A stretch of DNA of 64,000 bases from Pseudochelatococcus contaminans (lineage in GTDB: Bacteria; Pseudomonadota; Alphaproteobacteria; Rhizobiales; Beijerinckiaceae), in contig NZ_JACICC010000001.1 of assembly GCF_014195635.1 (NCBI RefSeq), positions 62,001 through 126,000 of the forward strand, in the 5' to 3' direction. Below, in pieces: positions 44,590 to 53,415 of this stretch; position 1 is the first letter of the stretch; every line of letters starts with the position of its first letter. Made by a program: the position numbers and the translations under genes. The notes beneath the pieces were generated by a model that did not search any database, was not told where the DNA came from, and worked only from the letters and a program-made list of their open reading frames with translations.

Positions 44590-45795
44590 ATGAGCCACTC
44601 ATCCGAATCTGTCGTCGTCGCCGGCGCGGGCATCGGCGGACTGACAATTGCGCTGATGCTGGCACGCAGGGGCATATCGGTCACCGTACTTGAAAAGCGC
44701 ACCGCGCTGGTGGAAGCCGGCGCGGGCATTCAGTTGTCGCCGAACGCCAGCCGCTGCCTCATCGATATCGGTTTGGGGCCTGCGCTCGCACGCCGCGCGG
44801 TGGAGCCGGAACAACTGGTCGTCCGCAGCCTCAAAAATGGCAAGACCCTGGGCGGCATGCCGCTTGGCCGCACAGCGCGAGACAGGTACGGCGCTCCCTA
44901 CTGGGTGATTCTGCGGGCGGACTTGCATGGCGTCCTGCTCGACGCGGTTCGATCAGAACCGAATGTGCAACTGCTGGTCGGTCGCGATGTTGTCGGCGTT
45001 CGCGACGGCGTGGATCATGCCGAGATCACATATAGATCCGCCGGCGATACCGAGCAGATCCTGCACGCGCCGCTTCTCGTCGGCGCGGATGGCGTGCGCT
45101 CGAAATTGCGATCCGCCATCGGCAATGCCGAACCGCCCCGGTTCCGCAATTTCGAGGCGTGGCGGTGTGTGGTTCCGGCACAATCGGTGCCCCCGAGCCT
45201 TGCCGAAAAGCAATCGACGCTATGGCTGGGCTCGCAGGCGCATATCGTCAGCTATCCGGTTTCCGGCGGAGAGAACTGGAACATCGTTGTCATCGTGCCG
45301 GCCCGCCTTCCCGTAGAAGGCTGGGGGCTTCCGATGGAGCGCGACCGTTTCGAAGCGCTGTTGGCTACCCTTCGCGGCGACGATCTCGCCGACCTTCGCA
45401 CCCTGCTGCGAGCCGCTGAAAGCTGGCGGTTGTGGTCGTTGCACGACGCGCTGCCGGCCACACGGTGGAGTTTGCGCCACGCCACACTGCTGGGGGACGC
45501 CGCGCATCCGGTGCTTCCCTTCATGGCGCAGGGCGGTGCGCTCGCCATCGAGGATGCCGCCGTGCTGGTCAGGGCGCTGGCCGCGCATCAGGGCGATACA
45601 CCGGCCGCGCTGGCTGCTTATGAAGCGGCGCGTCATCCGCGTGCCCGGCAGGTGATGGAGCAGTCCCGTTCCAACAGCCGCTCGTTCCACTTCTCCGGCA
45701 TCCCGGCGTTCGTTCGCAATGCCGTGCTGGGCCGCTGGAAGGGCGAGCAGTTCCTCGCCCGCTATGACTGGCTCTATGGCTGGAAGCCAGATTAA
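44590..45795 (+). CDS. FAD-dependent aromatic-ring monooxygenase
   Basis: This 401-residue flavoprotein hydroxylase belongs to the salicylate/3-hydroxybenzoate hydroxylase group. The dinucleotide-binding GAGIGGL lies at residues 12-18, and GAGIQLSPNASRCLIDIGLG is typical of this group. The second FAD motif is GDAAHPVLPFMAQGGALAIE. The substrate cannot be read from the sequence. It is an isolated plus-strand gene; the ATG at 44590 is preferred over a TTG three bases upstream. A strong terminator follows. Confidence 0.9.
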   Translation: MSHSSESVVVAGAGIGGLTIALMLARRGISVTVLEKRTALVEAGAGIQLSPNASRCLIDIGLGPALARRAVEPEQLVVRSLKNGKTLGGMPLGRTARDRYGAPYWVILRADLHGVLLDAVRSEPNVQLLVGRDVVGVRDGVDHAEITYRSAGDTEQILHAPLLVGADGVRSKLRSAIGNAEPPRFRNFEAWRCVVPAQSVPPSLAEKQSTLWLGSQAHIVSYPVSGGENWNIVVIVPARLPVEGWGLPMERDRFEALLATLRGDDLADLRTLLRAAESWRLWSLHDALPATRWSLRHATLLGDAAHPVLPFMAQGGALAIEDAAVLVRALAAHQGDTPAALAAYEAARHPRARQVMEQSRSNSRSFHFSGIPAFVRNAVLGRWKGEQFLARYDWLYGWKPD

Positions 45796-45832
45796 AAAGC
45801 CCACGTTCCGTGCAAATCAGAATGTGGGCTTT
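45796..45832. terminator. Intrinsic terminator between monooxygenase and metallopeptidase genes
   Basis: A 12-bp stem (45796-45807 with 45821-45832, core AAAGCCCAC/GTGGGCTTT) with a 13-base loop and A/T-rich flanks lies between two convergent genes, so it can serve both directions. Confidence 0.85.
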
Positions 45833-45891
45833 ATATTGCCTGCCATCAACGCAAACGGCCCTTTAACAGGCCATCCCGATGGCGTCTGTCA

Positions 45892-46797
45892 TTATATCTG
45901 CTGGGCGGCAAAGGCATCGCAGGCGCTGACCTTGCCGGACTGGAAGCCGCGCGTGAACCAGCGCATGCGCTGGTCCGACGTGCCGTGCGTGAAGGAATCA
46001 GGCACCACCCTGCCCTGTGACGCTTCCTGCAGTCGGTCGTCGCCGATGGCGGACGCGGCGTTCAGCGCTTCCTCGATATCTCCCGGTTCGAGCGCGTTCC
46101 AGCCGGTGTTGCTGTGATAAGCCCACACGCCGGCAAGGCAATCGGCCATCAACTCGGTGCGGACGGACAACCGATTCGCCTCGGCCTTTGATGATGCCTG
46201 CTGCTGCGCCTGCTGGACGCGCGGCAGGATGCCGAGCAGGTATTGCACGTGATGCCCGACCTCGTGGGCGATGACGTATGCATAAGCAAAATCGCCGCCG
46301 GCACGAAAGCGCGTGCGCATCTCGTTGAAGAAAGCGACGTCCAGATAAACCTTCTGGTCAAGCGGGCAGTAGAACGGCCCCATGGCCGACTGGGCCGCGC
46401 CGCAGCCGGAGCGCGTGCCGCCGGTGTACATCACCAGCCCCGGCTCGCGATAGTCCTTGCCCGTCTGTTCCGGCAGAACCTTGTTCCACACGTCCTCGGT
46501 GTTGCCCAACACGGCGGCGACGAACTGCCCGTCCTGATCGTCGGGCGTGCCTGTCGCTCCCTGCTGGCCGCTATTATCCTGTGTGACATAGCCGGAGTTG
46601 CTCAGCATCTCCGCACCGCCGATCAGGACGCGCGGATCGATGCCCAGCGCCCAGCCGACAAGACCGAGAATCACGAGCGCGCCGATTCCAAGGCCGCCGC
46701 GACCGCCGCCGCCGCCGCCCGGCAAGCGGAAGCCACCGCCACCCCCACCGCGCCTGTCTTCGATATTGCCAGACCGACGAAAATCACCCCAACGCAT
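45892..46797 (-). CDS. YpfJ/KPN_02809-family neutral zinc metallopeptidase
   Basis: This 301-residue protein starts MRWGDFRRSGNIEDRRG. It has Gly-rich tracts (residues 17-36) and then one transmembrane helix (GIGALVILGLVGWALGI). The periplasmic zinc-peptidase domain has AYVIAHEVGHHVQYL (HEVGHH at residues 178-183) and the downstream Glu-containing LMADCLAGVWAY. The arrangement matches E. coli YpfJ. The substrate is unknown. Start at ATG 46797; the extra eight residues upstream are unlikely. It ends close to the terminator at 45832. Confidence 0.93.
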   Translation of the reverse strand: MRWGDFRRSGNIEDRRGGGGGGFRLPGGGGGGRGGLGIGALVILGLVGWALGIDPRVLIGGAEMLSNSGYVTQDNSGQQGATGTPDDQDGQFVAAVLGNTEDVWNKVLPEQTGKDYREPGLVMYTGGTRSGCGAAQSAMGPFYCPLDQKVYLDVAFFNEMRTRFRAGGDFAYAYVIAHEVGHHVQYLLGILPRVQQAQQQASSKAEANRLSVRTELMADCLAGVWAYHSNTGWNALEPGDIEEALNAASAIGDDRLQEASQGRVVPDSFTHGTSDQRMRWFTRGFQSGKVSACDAFAAQQI

Positions 46798-46951
46798 GCA
46801 ATCCTCCCCGCCGCCAGACATCGGCAGAATGATTTATTTATAATGCCGTGGGCAACAAGGCGAGGCGATATTTGTTCCCGTGTGCATCTCGCGTTGGAGA
46901 AGACGCAAGGCTTGACGCGCCCGCGCCAGTCGTGGCACAAGGTCGCGGATT

Positions 46952-47264
46952 GCCGGGTTAGCTCAGCTGGTAGAGCAACCGCCTTGAACATAACGAGTGC
47001 CTCGGGAGAAATCCCGGGAGTAGAATCGCCCAAATTCGGGGAAAGCTAAAGCCGTCGCCTGCCGATGGCCATGCCAATCCCGAGCCAAGCCCCGCTCCGC
47101 GGGGAAGGTGTAGAGACTAGACGGGTGACGCCTAAGGCCAACGCAGATGTAACGCTGCAGGCTATGGCGAAGGGATAGTCCAGCCCACGAACGCACACGG
47201 CGGCGAAAGCCGAAGTGGGACGGTAAGCGGTAGGTCGTTGGTTCGATTCCGACACTCGGCACCA
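46952..47264 (+). tRNA. tRNA-Thr (anticodon UGU) interrupted by a group I intron
   Basis: Joining 46952-46985 to 47223-47264 gives a perfect 76-nt tRNA. The acceptor is GCCGGGT/ACTCGGC with discriminator A and encoded CCA, and the D arm is GCTC-AGCTGGTA-GAGC. The anticodon arm is ACCGC-CTTGTAA-GCGGT, and the T arm GTTGG-TTCGATT-CCGAC. The anticodon is UGU, and G1-C72 and C2-G71 are threonine identity pairs. The 237-nt insertion lies between U34 and G35, inside the anticodon. No other tRNA lies nearby. Confidence 0.95.
46986..47222 (+). ncRNA. Group I self-splicing intron (IC3-like) in tRNA-Thr(UGU)
   Basis: This 237-nt intron has no ORF. P1 is 3 bp: exon CUU with internal guide GAG at 46995-46997, forming the required U-G wobble at the splice site. 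P2 is a 7-bp stem (47001-47007/47012-47018) capped by GAAA. P3 is UCGCCC/GGGUGA (47026-47031/47123-47128), and P4 is UCGGG/CCCGA (47036-47040/47079-47083). P7 is GACUA/UAGUC (47115-47119/47176-47180), and P9 is CCCAC/GUGGG (47184-47188/47215-47219) with a GAAA-capped tip. The conserved R element GUAGAGACUAGACGGG and S element GGGAUAGUCC are present. The intron ends in G, as required. Confidence 0.93.
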
Positions 47265-47493
47265 TTTTTGTTTGCAAGCGGCCGCCACACCACCATGCTT
47301 GCGGGTGCGGTTCGAGGTTTCACCTCTCATCCGTACCATTCTATTTCTGTCCAAATACCAGCCCGACACCCGGCGACTTCGCGGCGGAGCATGCGCGCCA
47401 GCCAAATACCGAAGTGCAGCCGGTAATTTCCCTTGACCCATGCCATAAAACACGTAACCTCTTGTAAAAATAAGAATTCCAGAGGGTTATGAC

Positions 47494-48438
47494 ATGGCTG
47501 TGGTGCCCCGGCGCGGACGAGACCAGTTCGCAATTCTCGTGCTTGCGCTTTGTTGGGGGTTGAACTGGCCGGCGGTGCGCACCGCCCTGTTCGAGCTTCC
47601 GCCGTGGACGCTTCGTGCGTTGGGTATGGGGGCCGGCTGTCTGTTCCTGTTCGCCATCGTGTGTCTGCGTGGCCAGAGACTTACCCTGATGCGCCGCGAC
47701 GTGCTGCCGGTTCTGGCAGGCGGAGCGTTGACCATTACCGCCTTCAATCTGCTGCTCGCCTTTGCCCAGTTGACGGCGCCGACCTCCCGCGCCGTCATCG
47801 TCACGTTTACCATGCCCGTCTGGACGGTGATCTTCGCCCGCATCTTTCTGGGGGAGCGGCTGGACGGACGCCGCAAGCTCGCGCTCGTCTTCGGCATTGC
47901 GGGATTGATATGTCTTGGCTGGCCGCTGATCGTCAGCGGGACTTTTTCCTACGGGCTGCTGCTGGCTTTGCTTGCGGGAATGGCATGGGCTTTGGGAACC
48001 ATTGTCATCAAGCGTTTTCCCGTCTCGACCCCGCCCATGACGGCTGTGGCGTGGCAGCTTGGAGCGGGAGCACTGGTCGCGGCAATCGGCATGGTGGTGT
48101 TTGAGCCGCACGTCCTGCGGGATGGGATCGACTGGTTCAACCTTCAGGAACGGACATGGATTGCGCTTGGCTATCACATCGTCTTCTCGCAGGCGCTGGC
48201 CTATCTCATCTGGTATAATCTGCTGGCGCGGCTTCCTGCCGGCGTGCTCAGCCTTTCGACGCTTATGGTTCCCGCAATCGGGGTCATCAGCTCGATCCTG
48301 CTGCTCGGCGAGCAGCCCACAATGAGCGACTTTGCCGGACTGGTGCTGATGACCGCGGCCGCAGGCTCCGTGATGATGCCGCCCTCGACAAGATCGCGGG
48401 TGAGCGCGTCTGCCAGCGCGCAATCCGGAAAAGCATGA
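47494..48438 (+). CDS. EamA/DMT-family inner-membrane transporter
   Basis: This 314-residue protein has about ten hydrophobic helices in two EamA repeats: FAILVLALCWGLNWPAVRTA followed by TAPTSRAVIVTFTMPVWTVI in the first, and LLALLAGMAWALGTIVIKRF and GVISSILLLGEQPT in the second. DMT proteins export amino acids, nucleosides or drugs; the substrate cannot be told. It stands alone, 229 bp after tRNA-Thr; that gap holds no recognised feature. Confidence 0.92.
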   Translation: MAVVPRRGRDQFAILVLALCWGLNWPAVRTALFELPPWTLRALGMGAGCLFLFAIVCLRGQRLTLMRRDVLPVLAGGALTITAFNLLLAFAQLTAPTSRAVIVTFTMPVWTVIFARIFLGERLDGRRKLALVFGIAGLICLGWPLIVSGTFSYGLLLALLAGMAWALGTIVIKRFPVSTPPMTAVAWQLGAGALVAAIGMVVFEPHVLRDGIDWFNLQERTWIALGYHIVFSQALAYLIWYNLLARLPAGVLSLSTLMVPAIGVISSILLLGEQPTMSDFAGLVLMTAAAGSVMMPPSTRSRVSASASAQSGKA

Positions 48439-48459
48439 TGATGTGATTGGCAAACAAAA

Positions 48460-48486
48460 CCGGGCGGCTCCTGAGGAACCGCCCGG
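48460..48486. terminator. Intrinsic terminator between the EamA and deacylase genes
   Basis: An 8-bp stem CCGGGCGG/CCGCCCGG (48460-48467, 48479-48486) is flanked by A-rich sequence before and CTTT after. It serves convergent genes. Confidence 0.8.
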
Positions 48487-48530
48487 CTTTGGTCTTCCAT
48501 TGTGTCCCGGCTATCGTCCCGCTGGTATCA

Positions 48531-49841
48531 TCACGATGCGCCGGCGTTCTGGATCGGCTCCAACCCGCACCACTCGGCGATGAACAGGGCGTAGGTGCGC
48601 GTGACCTGTTTCAGGCTTTCAAGGTCGACGTATTCGTCAATCCCGTGCGGCAGGCCGCAGGTCGCGCCGTAAACGATGGACGGCGTATTCTGGTAAAGGC
48701 CGAAATAGCGCGCGTCGGTTACGGCGGAGCTGATGGAACTCGTTACCGGCTCACCAAAGACGGTTTCGTGCGCGCGGCCCATCGCGGCTTCGATGTCCGA
48801 CCCCGGCTCCAGCACGTAACCGTCCGCCATGAAGCCGTGGAAGGTGATCTTGGGCGGATGATTCGCCAGGTAGGGATCGGCAGCGCATGCCTCGGCCACG
48901 CGGTCGCGGATCTCCTGCCGGATAGCGGCCAGATCCTCGCCTTCCAGCACGCCGAGCCGAATTTCCATCCGCGCTTTTGCCGGCACGGACGACACCCAAT
49001 CCCCACCCGCCAGCTTGCCGAGATTCACCCGCACGGGATGCGGGTGATCCTTGTAAACCGGATGGTTCACCTTTCGGGCATTCCATTCGTCCTCAAGCCG
49101 CTTGATGAACGGCCAGATGTGAATGGCCTTTTCCAGCGCGTTGGCGCCAACGTTCTGGAACGCCGCCGAAGCATGCTGGGGATCGCCCTCGATGTCGAGG
49201 CATAGCCACATCAATCCCACTTCGGCACGCATGATCGACGCCCCGAATGGCTCGGGCACCAGCGCACCGTCAGCCTTGTAACCACGCTGGATGCATGCCA
49301 GCGCGCCGTTACCGGTGCATTCTTCCTCGACCACCGATTGCAGGAAGATCGGCGCGGCGGGTGCAAGGCCCACCGCCTTCAGCGCCTCGATGGCGTAGAT
49401 GGCGGCGGCAAGGCCGGACTTCATATCCCCAGCCCCTCGGCCATACATCCGCCCCTCCGCGATGCGCGGTTGGAATGGCGGCGTGGTCCAGCGATCGGTG
49501 TCGCAAGGGGGCACCACATCGACGTGGCCGTTGATGATCAGCGAGCGCCCCTTGACCTCTTTCGGAGTGAGCGTACCGACGACATTGAAAGCCTGTGCGT
49601 AGTCGACGAACTCGACCGGCGCAAATCCGCGCAGATCCTTGATATCGTCGACCTCGATCTTCCAGTGATCGACCGCATATCCCCGCGCCCGCAACGCATC
49701 GGCCATGAACTGCTGCATGGCTGCCTCGTTGCCGCGCGTGGAGTCGAAGCGCACCATGTCTGCGGTGAAGGCAAGCTGGTCGTCGAACCCGGCATCGACC
49801 GCATCGATTATCCGTTGCCGTATCGTTGCATCAAACTTCAT
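48531..49841 (-). CDS. ArgE/DapE-type M20 deacylase (copy 1)
   Basis: This 436-residue zinc amidohydrolase removes N-acyl groups from amino acids or amines. Metal motifs are NGHVDVVPP, RGAGDMKSGLAAAIYAIEAL, and the catalytic Glu pair SVVEEECTGNGALACIQRGY; the lid (dimerisation) domain lies in the middle. It is the last gene of the leftward transporter operon (7 bp after livM) and a paralogue of the gene at 54633-55910, with which it shares layout, the VVEEE..GNGAL motif and the C-terminal LFIAEWCG/LFIADWCG. Confidence 0.93.
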   Translation of the reverse strand: MKFDATIRQRIIDAVDAGFDDQLAFTADMVRFDSTRGNEAAMQQFMADALRARGYAVDHWKIEVDDIKDLRGFAPVEFVDYAQAFNVVGTLTPKEVKGRSLIINGHVDVVPPCDTDRWTTPPFQPRIAEGRMYGRGAGDMKSGLAAAIYAIEALKAVGLAPAAPIFLQSVVEEECTGNGALACIQRGYKADGALVPEPFGASIMRAEVGLMWLCLDIEGDPQHASAAFQNVGANALEKAIHIWPFIKRLEDEWNARKVNHPVYKDHPHPVRVNLGKLAGGDWVSSVPAKARMEIRLGVLEGEDLAAIRQEIRDRVAEACAADPYLANHPPKITFHGFMADGYVLEPGSDIEAAMGRAHETVFGEPVTSSISSAVTDARYFGLYQNTPSIVYGATCGLPHGIDEYVDLESLKQVTRTYALFIAEWCGLEPIQNAGAS

Positions 49842-49847
49842 GGTGGG

Positions 49848-50828
49848 TCACTCCTGCGGACGGGGGAAGCAGCGCTCCCGCAGGGTCACGAGACCCTTGG
49901 GGAGGTACATGACAATCAGAACGATAAGAAGGCCGTAGCCGAGCATGCGGTAGCTTTCGAGATCGCGCATTGCCTCGATGAGAACGGTCAGAACCAGCGC
50001 GCCCACGAGCGGGCCGGTGAACGTGCCGAGGCCCCCGACCAGCACCATGGCGATGATCGAGATCATCAGATCCAGCCCCACCACCGAGGCCGGGGTCAGA
50101 ATGGACAGGTAATGGGCGTAGAATGCTCCTGCGATGCCGACGATGAACGCCGACAGGCCAAAGACCATCAGCTTCATCCGCGTCAGGTTCACGCCAAGGC
50201 TCTCGGCGGCGTCCTCGCCGTCGCGCATGGCCAGCATCGCAAGGCCCGTCTTCGAGCGCATGAGACAGACGATGACACCGAGCATCAGCAGCAACAGGAC
50301 GAGCGACAGGTAATAGAACGATACCTTGTCCGCCGGGCTGAAGGTTATCGGCCCGGCGAAAGGCAGGGTAAAGCCTTCGAACTGGGGAATGCCCCACAGG
50401 CCCATCTCACCCCGGGTGACCGAGGAGAAATTGGCGATGCAGATGCGCACGATCTCGGCAAAACCGAGGGTTACGATGGCGACATGCGCCATCGAGCGGA
50501 TCCGCAGGATCGGCGTGCCGATGAAAAAGCCGGCGCCGGCGGCGATCAGCCCGCCCAGCCACAGCGTGATCCACGGACTGATGGCCAGATTCATCGACAG
50601 CAGCGCCGAGCCATAAGCCCCCAGACCGAAGAAAGCGTGGTGGCCGAAGGTCTTGAGCCCGGCAAAGCCGGTCACCAGGTTCCACGCCGAGGCAAAAATG
50701 CCGAAGATCATCACCAGCACCATGACGTGCATGATGTAGGGATCGGACGTAATCAGCGGCAGCGCCAGCATCAGGACGAGAGCGCCCGCGATACACAGCC
50801 GCGACTGAAGTGTATAAGGCTTGAACAT
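49848..50828 (-). CDS. Branched-chain-amino-acid-type ABC permease LivM
   Basis: This 326-residue LivM-type permease has about eight or nine helices and family motifs FAGLKTFGHHAFFGLGAYGS and AMRDGEDAAESLGVNLTRMK. With LivH it forms the channel of a HAAT-type importer. It begins 55 bp after livH and ends 6 bp before the deacylase start. The true substrate of this system may be an amide or acylated amine, given the deacylases around it (inference). Confidence 0.94.
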   Translation of the reverse strand: MFKPYTLQSRLCIAGALVLMLALPLITSDPYIMHVMVLVMIFGIFASAWNLVTGFAGLKTFGHHAFFGLGAYGSALLSMNLAISPWITLWLGGLIAAGAGFFIGTPILRIRSMAHVAIVTLGFAEIVRICIANFSSVTRGEMGLWGIPQFEGFTLPFAGPITFSPADKVSFYYLSLVLLLLMLGVIVCLMRSKTGLAMLAMRDGEDAAESLGVNLTRMKLMVFGLSAFIVGIAGAFYAHYLSILTPASVVGLDLMISIIAMVLVGGLGTFTGPLVGALVLTVLIEAMRDLESYRMLGYGLLIVLIVMYLPKGLVTLRERCFPRPQE

Positions 50829-50883
50829 CAGCGGCCTCCTTTGACAAGCGGTTCGGGGCGGAAGAAAGTGGTCAGTTGCATGA

Positions 50884-51753
50884 TCATTTCTTCCCGAACA
50901 GGCCCCACGGGCGCCACCAGATGACGGCGATCATCAGCGTGAAGGAAATCACGTCGCGCCATTCGGATGAGGTGAGCTGCACGCCGATCGCCTCGACGAC
51001 GCCGAGCAAAAGCCCGGCGGCAATGGCGCCGGGGAAGGAGCCGAGCCCGCCCAGAACCACCACCACGAACCCCTTGAGCAGCACGGGTATGCCGGCCCAC
51101 GGACTGATGGCGTTGATCGGCGCCAGCATGGCCGCCGCCAGCGCGCCGAGCGCTGCCGCAAGGCCGAAGCAGATCATGTAAACCCGCCGCACCGGGATGC
51201 CGACGACCTGCGCCGCGTCCCTATCCTGCGCGGTGGCGCGGATCGACCAGCCAAGGCGCGTATATTTGAGCAGCCAGGTGAACAGCCCGATGACCGCCAG
51301 CGCCACAACGAAAATCAGCACGCGTTGCCATGGCAGGCGAATATCGCCGATGGCCATCACACCCTGCACGTAATAGGGCACCGTGTTGAAGCGCTCGCCG
51401 AAGATCAGCAGGGCGGCGTTCTGCAGGACGATGGACAGGCCGAGTGTCGCCGCGATGGTGGTGAAGGCCCAGTTTTCCCGGACAATCAGGTATTCGATCG
51501 TCAGCTTCTCGATCAGCATGCCGAGAGCGAAAGCAATCGCCACCGCCAATGGAATGGAGATATACGGCGGCAGGCCGAACTGCACCGTGAGGAAGAAGGT
51601 GAAATAGCCGCCCAGCATGTAAAGTTCGCCGTGGGCGAGGTTCAGCACCTTCATAGTGCCGTAGACGAGCGCGATACCCGATCCGATCAGCGCGTACATC
51701 GATCCGGTGATCAGGCCATTGAGTATCTGCTCAAGAAAGATGGCAAGGTTCAT
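50884..51753 (-). CDS. Branched-chain-amino-acid-type ABC permease LivH
   Basis: This 289-residue LivH-type permease has hydrophobic segments throughout and the family patterns LITGSMYALIGSGIALVYGT, MKVLNLAHGELYMLGGY and ATAQDRDAAQVVGIPVRRVY. It ends with the expected WRPWGLFGKK. The gene lies 15 bp after livF in the leftward transporter operon. Confidence 0.95.
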   Translation of the reverse strand: MNLAIFLEQILNGLITGSMYALIGSGIALVYGTMKVLNLAHGELYMLGGYFTFFLTVQFGLPPYISIPLAVAIAFALGMLIEKLTIEYLIVRENWAFTTIAATLGLSIVLQNAALLIFGERFNTVPYYVQGVMAIGDIRLPWQRVLIFVVALAVIGLFTWLLKYTRLGWSIRATAQDRDAAQVVGIPVRRVYMICFGLAAALGALAAAMLAPINAISPWAGIPVLLKGFVVVVLGGLGSFPGAIAAGLLLGVVEAIGVQLTSSEWRDVISFTLMIAVIWWRPWGLFGKK

Positions 51754-51768
51754 GGTCTGCGTCCCTTC

Positions 51769-52497
51769 TCATTCGCCGAGGTAGACGCGGCGGATCACGT
51801 CGGAATTCATCATCTCGTCCCCGGTGCCGCTGAGCATCACCCGGCCGCTTTCCAGCAGATAGCCGTGGCTTGAGATGCCGAAGGAGAGCTTGACGTTTTG
51901 TTCGTTGAAGATCACGGCGATGCCCTCGGCATTCACCTTGCGGATGATGTCGGCGATCTGCTGCACGATCCTGGGCGTCAGGCCCAGATAGGGCTCGTCC
52001 ATCAGCAGAAGCTGGGGCTTGGACATCAGCGCCCGCGCGATGGCGACCATCTGCTGTTCGCCGCCGGACATCTTCCCCGCGATCTGGTCACGGCGTTCGG
52101 CGATGATCGGGAACAGGCTTTCCACCCATTCCAGCCGATCCTTGGCGTATTTCTGGACGCTGTGGTGGTAGGCGCCCAGCATGACGTTCTCATACACCGT
52201 CATGCCCGTGAACAGCCGCCGGCGTTCCAGCACCATGGACATGCCGCGCGCCACCATCTCGTGCGCCGGGCGGTTGGTGATGTCCTCGCCGTTCAGGAAC
52301 ACCTTGCCCGAGCGGACGGGCGTCAGGCCCATGATAGCCTTGAGGATCGTCGATTTGCCGGAGCCGTTGGGGCCGAGCACGGCCATTACCTGCCCCGCAT
52401 GCGCCTGCATCGAGACATCCCACAGCACCTGATAGTTGCCGTAGATGACGTTGACGTTCTGCACGTCGAGCATGGGCTTTGCGCTGTCAGTGGCCAT
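51769..52497 (-). CDS. Branched-chain-amino-acid-type ABC ATPase LivF
   Basis: This 242-residue ATPase has Walker A GPNGSGKST, the signature MSGGEQQMVAIARALMSK and Walker B LLLMDEPYLGL. I chose ATG 52497 (MATDSAKPMLDV), which overlaps the livG end by 11 bases; the longer frame to 52554 lies inside livG. Together with LivG it powers the LivHM permease. Confidence 0.95.
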   Translation of the reverse strand: MATDSAKPMLDVQNVNVIYGNYQVLWDVSMQAHAGQVMAVLGPNGSGKSTILKAIMGLTPVRSGKVFLNGEDITNRPAHEMVARGMSMVLERRRLFTGMTVYENVMLGAYHHSVQKYAKDRLEWVESLFPIIAERRDQIAGKMSGGEQQMVAIARALMSKPQLLLMDEPYLGLTPRIVQQIADIIRKVNAEGIAVIFNEQNVKLSFGISSHGYLLESGRVMLSGTGDEMMNSDVIRRVYLGE

Positions 52498-53233
52498 GGT
52501 CTGCGCTCTCCCCGAGATAGAGTTCCACCACTGCCGGATTCGTCGCCACCTCATGCGGGGTTCCCGAAACCATGCGGGCGCCGCGATTCATGAAGACGGC
52601 TTCGTCCGCCAGCTCGTTGATGACCCGCATGTTGTGTTCGATGAGAACGATGGTCAGCCCGTCTGCCCGCAGGGTTTTGACGAGATCGATCAGGCCGGGG
52701 ATCGACTTCATGTCCACGCCGCCGGTCACCTCGTCCATCAGCAGCAGCTTTGGCCGCGTCGCCATCGCGCGGGCCAGCTCCAGCCGCTTGCGTTGGCCGG
52801 TGGACAGGCCCTTGGCCAGCGTGTTCAGCTTGTCGCCAAGGCCGACCTTGTGGGCATAGGCCTCGGATGCCTTCCGCAGTTCCGCCATGGAGGAATGATA
52901 GGGCCGCGCCCCGACCATGATGTTTTCGGCCACCGAAAGCTGCTCGAACGGCTGCGTGATCTGGAAGGTGCGCGCCACGCCCGCCCGGCATCGGGCATCG
53001 GGCCGCAGCGCGGTGATATCCTGCCCCTGAAACAGGATGCATCCCAGGGTGGGTTTATGAACCCCGGCGATGACGTGAAAGGTGGTGGTCTTTCCGGCGC
53101 CGTTAGGCCCCATCAGGGCGAGAATCTGGCCCTGTTTGACATCGAGGGAGAGATTGTCGATGGCCACGATGCCACCAAAGATCATCGTGATGGCATCAAC
53201 CTGGAGGAGCGGCGCGCTTGCCACATTCGCCAT
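52487..53233 (-). CDS. Branched-chain-amino-acid-type ABC ATPase LivG
   Basis: This 248-residue ATPase has Walker A GPNGAGKTT, the signature-type region LSTGQRKRLELARAM and Walker B LLLMDEVTGGVD, where the usual Pro after the Glu is replaced by Val; the catalytic Glu is kept. It lies between the binding protein (182 bp upstream) and livF in the leftward operon. Confidence 0.95.
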   Translation of the reverse strand: MANVASAPLLQVDAITMIFGGIVAIDNLSLDVKQGQILALMGPNGAGKTTTFHVIAGVHKPTLGCILFQGQDITALRPDARCRAGVARTFQITQPFEQLSVAENIMVGARPYHSSMAELRKASEAYAHKVGLGDKLNTLAKGLSTGQRKRLELARAMATRPKLLLMDEVTGGVDMKSIPGLIDLVKTLRADGLTIVLIEHNMRVINELADEAVFMNRGARMVSGTPHEVATNPAVVELYLGESADHGH

Positions 53234-53415
53234 GCGTCAGACTCCGGTGAGAGTTGGACAAGTGTCTGCACGACCCGAAGCTGGTTCGGGACTGCTGCCT
53301 TTGACAGGACAGGGGGCCGGAAAAGCCGTTCGCTCTCCCGGCCGGACAGGTCAGACGGTCACTTGAATTCCGCCGTGGCGGACGTGGACGGCCACACGGC
53401 CTTGCTCACGCCATC

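Noticed and set aside
46986-47222. A possible insertion sequence or ORF in the tRNA-Thr gene
   Set aside because: The insert has no ORF or terminal repeats and shows group I intron elements; the exons rejoin to a perfect tRNA.
49338-50924. 528-residue plus-strand frame opposite livM and the deacylase
   Set aside because: Spans two real minus-strand genes and looks like antisense composition.
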